Source of the DNA: CAJXTB01 sp047626195
Lineage (GTDB): Bacteria; Myxococcota_A; UBA796; GCA-2862545
Length of the DNA: 15,845 nt
NCBI GenBank assembly: GCA_047626195.1
Contig: JBLHSN010000114.1
Span: forward strand, 1 to 15,845
Direction: 5' to 3'
Shown here: piece after piece, positions 13,770 through 15,845 of the stretch
Position numbering within the stretch: the first letter of the stretch is position 1
Layout of the letters: every line of letters begins with the position of its first letter
Position numbers and translations under genes: made by a program
Notes under the pieces: generated by a model
What the model saw: the letters and a program-made list of their open reading frames with translations, nothing else
Databases searched by the model: none
Told to the model about the DNA's origin: nothing

Positions 13770-15487
13770 TCCATGCTACGAAACGCCTCGGTCACGTGAC
13801 CGAGCGCGGTGCGGTTGCTCTGTACGACGCAGCGTCGCCTTCAATACCCACTGACCTGCCGATCGGAACCTGGGTAGAGCTCACTGTGGGGACATCGGAG
13901 GTGCGTGAGCTCGCCCGTCCGGAAACGGCATTGGCCGACACCTATATCGTCGCGGCCGCTCACAAGCTTACGCCATACCTGCCTGCACCGGTCGAGGCTG
14001 AGGGCCAAGCCTGGGCAAACTCGCCGGGTATCGATGACCCCTCGCTCACCGACCTGACGCAGCTGCCCTTCGTCACCATTGACGAAGAAACCAGCAAAGA
14101 CCTCGACCAAGCCATTGTTGTGGAACCGACCGCCACCGGTTTCACAGTCTGGTACGCCATCGCGGACGCTGCACATTATGTCCGGCCCGGCATGGCGCTG
14201 TGGGACGAAGCCCTCGCCCGCGGCTCGACCGCCTACCTTCCTGGTCTCGTCGTCCCCATGTTGCCGCGCATCCTCTCCGAAGACATCATCTCGCTTAACG
14301 AAGGTGTTGACAGGCGTGCTGTGGTGTTTGAGATGACGTTGTCCTCCGACGGCCGATGCAGTGGAACCGTCATGCACCGCGCCCGCGTTCACTGCCGCTG
14401 CAAGACGTGGTTCGACGCCGTTCAGCGCTACTACGACGGCGGACCATGCCCAAGTGACGACCCGGCCGTAGCCGCGAGCTTGGACCACTTACAGACCATT
14501 GGCGAGATGCGCATCCGCTTGGCAGAAGAGCGCAGCATGGTGTCGTACCGCAGACGCCCCCTGGATATTCACTTACCCAGCAATACCGATGCTCGCTTTG
14601 TCGCTCTGACCGCACCTCGGAATGCGGTGGAACGGTACAATGAGCAGATCAGCATCCTGGCGAATGTCGAAGGCGCCATTCTGTTGGCGAACGCCCAGGA
14701 CCCCGATGTCCAGGCCATCTACCGGGTTCATGGCGCTCCCCCCGATGCCGCTATTGTTCGGTTGCGTCGACAGCTGGCAGCCTTCGCACGCGCCCATTCC
14801 CTCCCCAAAGACATCTGGGAATGGGACGGGAAAGCTCCGCTCGCCACCTGGCTGGAAGAGCTGCCCAACGGCGGACGTGACGGTCAACTCGCTCGCGCCG
14901 TTCACCGCATGGCGCTGATGACCAACAAACGCAGCACGTTTCAAGCCGAGCCCGACAAGCACCACGGTGTCGGTGCACCGATCTACAGCCGCTTCACAGC
15001 TCCCATGCGTGAGGTCGTAGGTATCTTCGTTCACAAAGAGCTGTGCGAACACCTGGGCTGGGCCAGTCCCAACGCCCCGGCAGATGACGAACGCATCCGC
15101 AAGACCGTCATCAACATCTCCCACGCCACACGCACCCGGCAGAGCAAGCTCGACCGGCAGATGAACCGCATCGTCATCGACCAGCTGTTCGAGTCCGAGC
15201 TGGACCGCCCACAAAGCGAACGTACCGCCTACGAAGCGTTGGTCCTTGGCATGTCCAAAGACAAGGTCCATGTTCAGCTCGACATCGCTCCCCTAGACGT
15301 AAAGCTGTACGTGAGTCACGTAGAAGCTCAGCTTAGCAAAGAGTTGCACGTTGACCCGTCCGAGATTGCGCTACGGGACAAAGACGGTACCGCTGTTGTT
15401 GCAATCGGCGATGCCATCACCGTCACCGCGCTCAGCCTAGATACCGAGCGGGACCGGTGGAAATTCCACGTGGAGAAAGTATCGTGA
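13766..15487 (+). CDS. Compact RNB-family (RNase II/R) exoribonuclease
   Basis: A 573-residue 3'-5' exoribonuclease-like protein. The RNB domain spans about 100-470: VTIDEETSKDLDQAI (D106, D112, D114), YAIADAAHYVRPG, MLPRILSEDIISLNEGVDRRAVVFEM, NEQISILANVEGAILL, YRVHGAPP and YSRFTAPMREVVGIFVHKEL (407-426). A C-terminal S1-like RNA-binding domain follows (about 488-570). Only about 95 residues precede the RNB domain, so the two cold-shock domains of E. coli RNase II/R are absent or reduced to one weak barrel. The fourth conserved acid of the active-site motif (E. coli RNase II D210) is Gln115; the key D209 equivalent, D114, is kept, so residual activity is plausible. The GTG start overlaps the previous gene's stop by 4 bp, and its own stop overlaps the next gene likewise. 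Confidence 0.9.
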   Translation: MIHATKRLGHVTERGAVALYDAASPSIPTDLPIGTWVELTVGTSEVRELARPETALADTYIVAAAHKLTPYLPAPVEAEGQAWANSPGIDDPSLTDLTQLPFVTIDEETSKDLDQAIVVEPTATGFTVWYAIADAAHYVRPGMALWDEALARGSTAYLPGLVVPMLPRILSEDIISLNEGVDRRAVVFEMTLSSDGRCSGTVMHRARVHCRCKTWFDAVQRYYDGGPCPSDDPAVAASLDHLQTIGEMRIRLAEERSMVSYRRRPLDIHLPSNTDARFVALTAPRNAVERYNEQISILANVEGAILLANAQDPDVQAIYRVHGAPPDAAIVRLRRQLAAFARAHSLPKDIWEWDGKAPLATWLEELPNGGRDGQLARAVHRMALMTNKRSTFQAEPDKHHGVGAPIYSRFTAPMREVVGIFVHKELCEHLGWASPNAPADDERIRKTVINISHATRTRQSKLDRQMNRIVIDQLFESELDRPQSERTAYEALVLGMSKDKVHVQLDIAPLDVKLYVSHVEAQLSKELHVDPSEIALRDKDGTAVVAIGDAITVTALSLDTERDRWKFHVEKVS

Positions 15488-15845
15488 GTCGCGCATTCTG
15501 CTCAGTCGAAAACAACGATGAGCCTCTCGCTGGCACAGCCCCCGGAGGTATTCACACCTGGCTCGGCATCGAGCTGTCAGGAGCCTGGAATGCACGGGCC
15601 CTTCAGAGTGATGGGATCACCGACGCACTGCGCGATGTCCTCACCATGTGGCAAGCCACCGCTGGACGCCGCATGCAGTTCCTCAAGCAGAGCACGCCTG
15701 TACCGCCTACCGTGTGGTTCGCAGCAGATGGCGTTCTGTGGTCATGGCTGCTGACGTCGGCCGAGGCACTGGCAGAAGAGCTGACGGCTGGCCCCCCAGC
15801 ACACGCCACGCGCCACGACGAATCCGTTCTGTGGATCTGTACCCA
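15484..15845 (+). CDS. Sucrase/ferredoxin-like family protein, 5' part
   Basis: The first 120 residues of a gene cut by the window end. The GTG start lies in the RNB gene's stop as GTGA (4-bp overlap), giving MSRAFCSVENNDEPLAGTAP and, a little further, HTWLGIELSGAWNARAL. This fits the sucrase/ferredoxin-like family (thioredoxin-fold ferredoxin related), whose members start with a 'FC....DPLAGTA' motif and a '.WLLIE..G.WG..AL' segment; the last residues WICT fit the family's 'VCTHG.RD.CCA' iron-sulphur region, just reached at the edge. The role is not established in the family; a 2Fe-2S redox function is inferred from homologues. Cys6 is the only N-terminal motif cysteine seen. Confidence 0.8.
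   Translation, partial: MSRAFCSVENNDEPLAGTAPGGIHTWLGIELSGAWNARALQSDGITDALRDVLTMWQATAGRRMQFLKQSTPVPPTVWFAADGVLWSWLLTSAEALAEELTAGPPAHATRHDESVLWICT

Noticed and set aside
1..15845. CRISPR arrays, insertion sequences, tRNA genes, attachment sites or defence-island genes
   Set aside because: None could be recognised: no long direct repeats with spacers, no transposase or integrase, no tRNA-like cloverleaf noticed by eye.

Overview
The window is gene-dense, about 60% GC by eye, and has no rRNA, tRNA, CRISPR array or insertion sequence that I can see. The style of the genes suggests a myxobacterium-like (Myxococcota / former Deltaproteobacteria) chromosome: an atpHAGDC operon, a small lipoprotein with a DTEADTEADT linker, a Ser/Thr-kinase-fold protein, a diiron MiaE and a sucrase/ferredoxin-like protein. 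This placement is inference from gene content only; no marker gene such as 16S is present. No gene-free stretch exceeds about 200 bases.

Region 1 (1-5028) is the F1 part of the F0F1 ATP synthase operon: the 3' end of atpH (delta), then complete atpA (alpha), atpG (gamma), atpD (beta) and atpC (epsilon), closed by a good intrinsic terminator. The atpG-atpD gap (151 bp) is unusually structured: a perfect hairpin followed by T-rich sequence, then a degenerate run of 7-base repeats just ahead of a strong atpD ribosome binding site.

Region 2 (5029-8440) holds katG (bifunctional catalase-peroxidase, all key residues present) with a strong downstream hairpin, a small Cys-rich lipoprotein, and a convergent two-CBS-domain protein.

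Region 3 (8500-12638) is the most unusual part. Four same-strand genes read like one transcription unit: a secreted TPR-like protein, a pseudokinase that has lost the catalytic residues of the kinase fold and ends in a single transmembrane segment, a LACTB2-like metallo-beta-lactamase-fold hydrolase starting on the base after the pseudokinase stop, and a two-TM RCK-domain K+ channel overlapping the hydrolase by 7 bp. A pseudokinase, a putative nuclease and a ligand-gated-type channel so tightly coupled are the best candidate here for an undescribed functional module, but its function is not deducible from sequence alone.

Region 4 (12635-15845) has MiaE (tRNA hydroxylase) on the minus strand, whose stop codon interlocks with the channel gene's stop. 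Divergent from it are a secreted Cys-containing protein, a compact RNB-family exoribonuclease with one altered catalytic aspartate, and the start of a sucrase/ferredoxin-like gene cut by the window end. These last three are joined by 4-bp GTGA overlaps and are probably co-translated.
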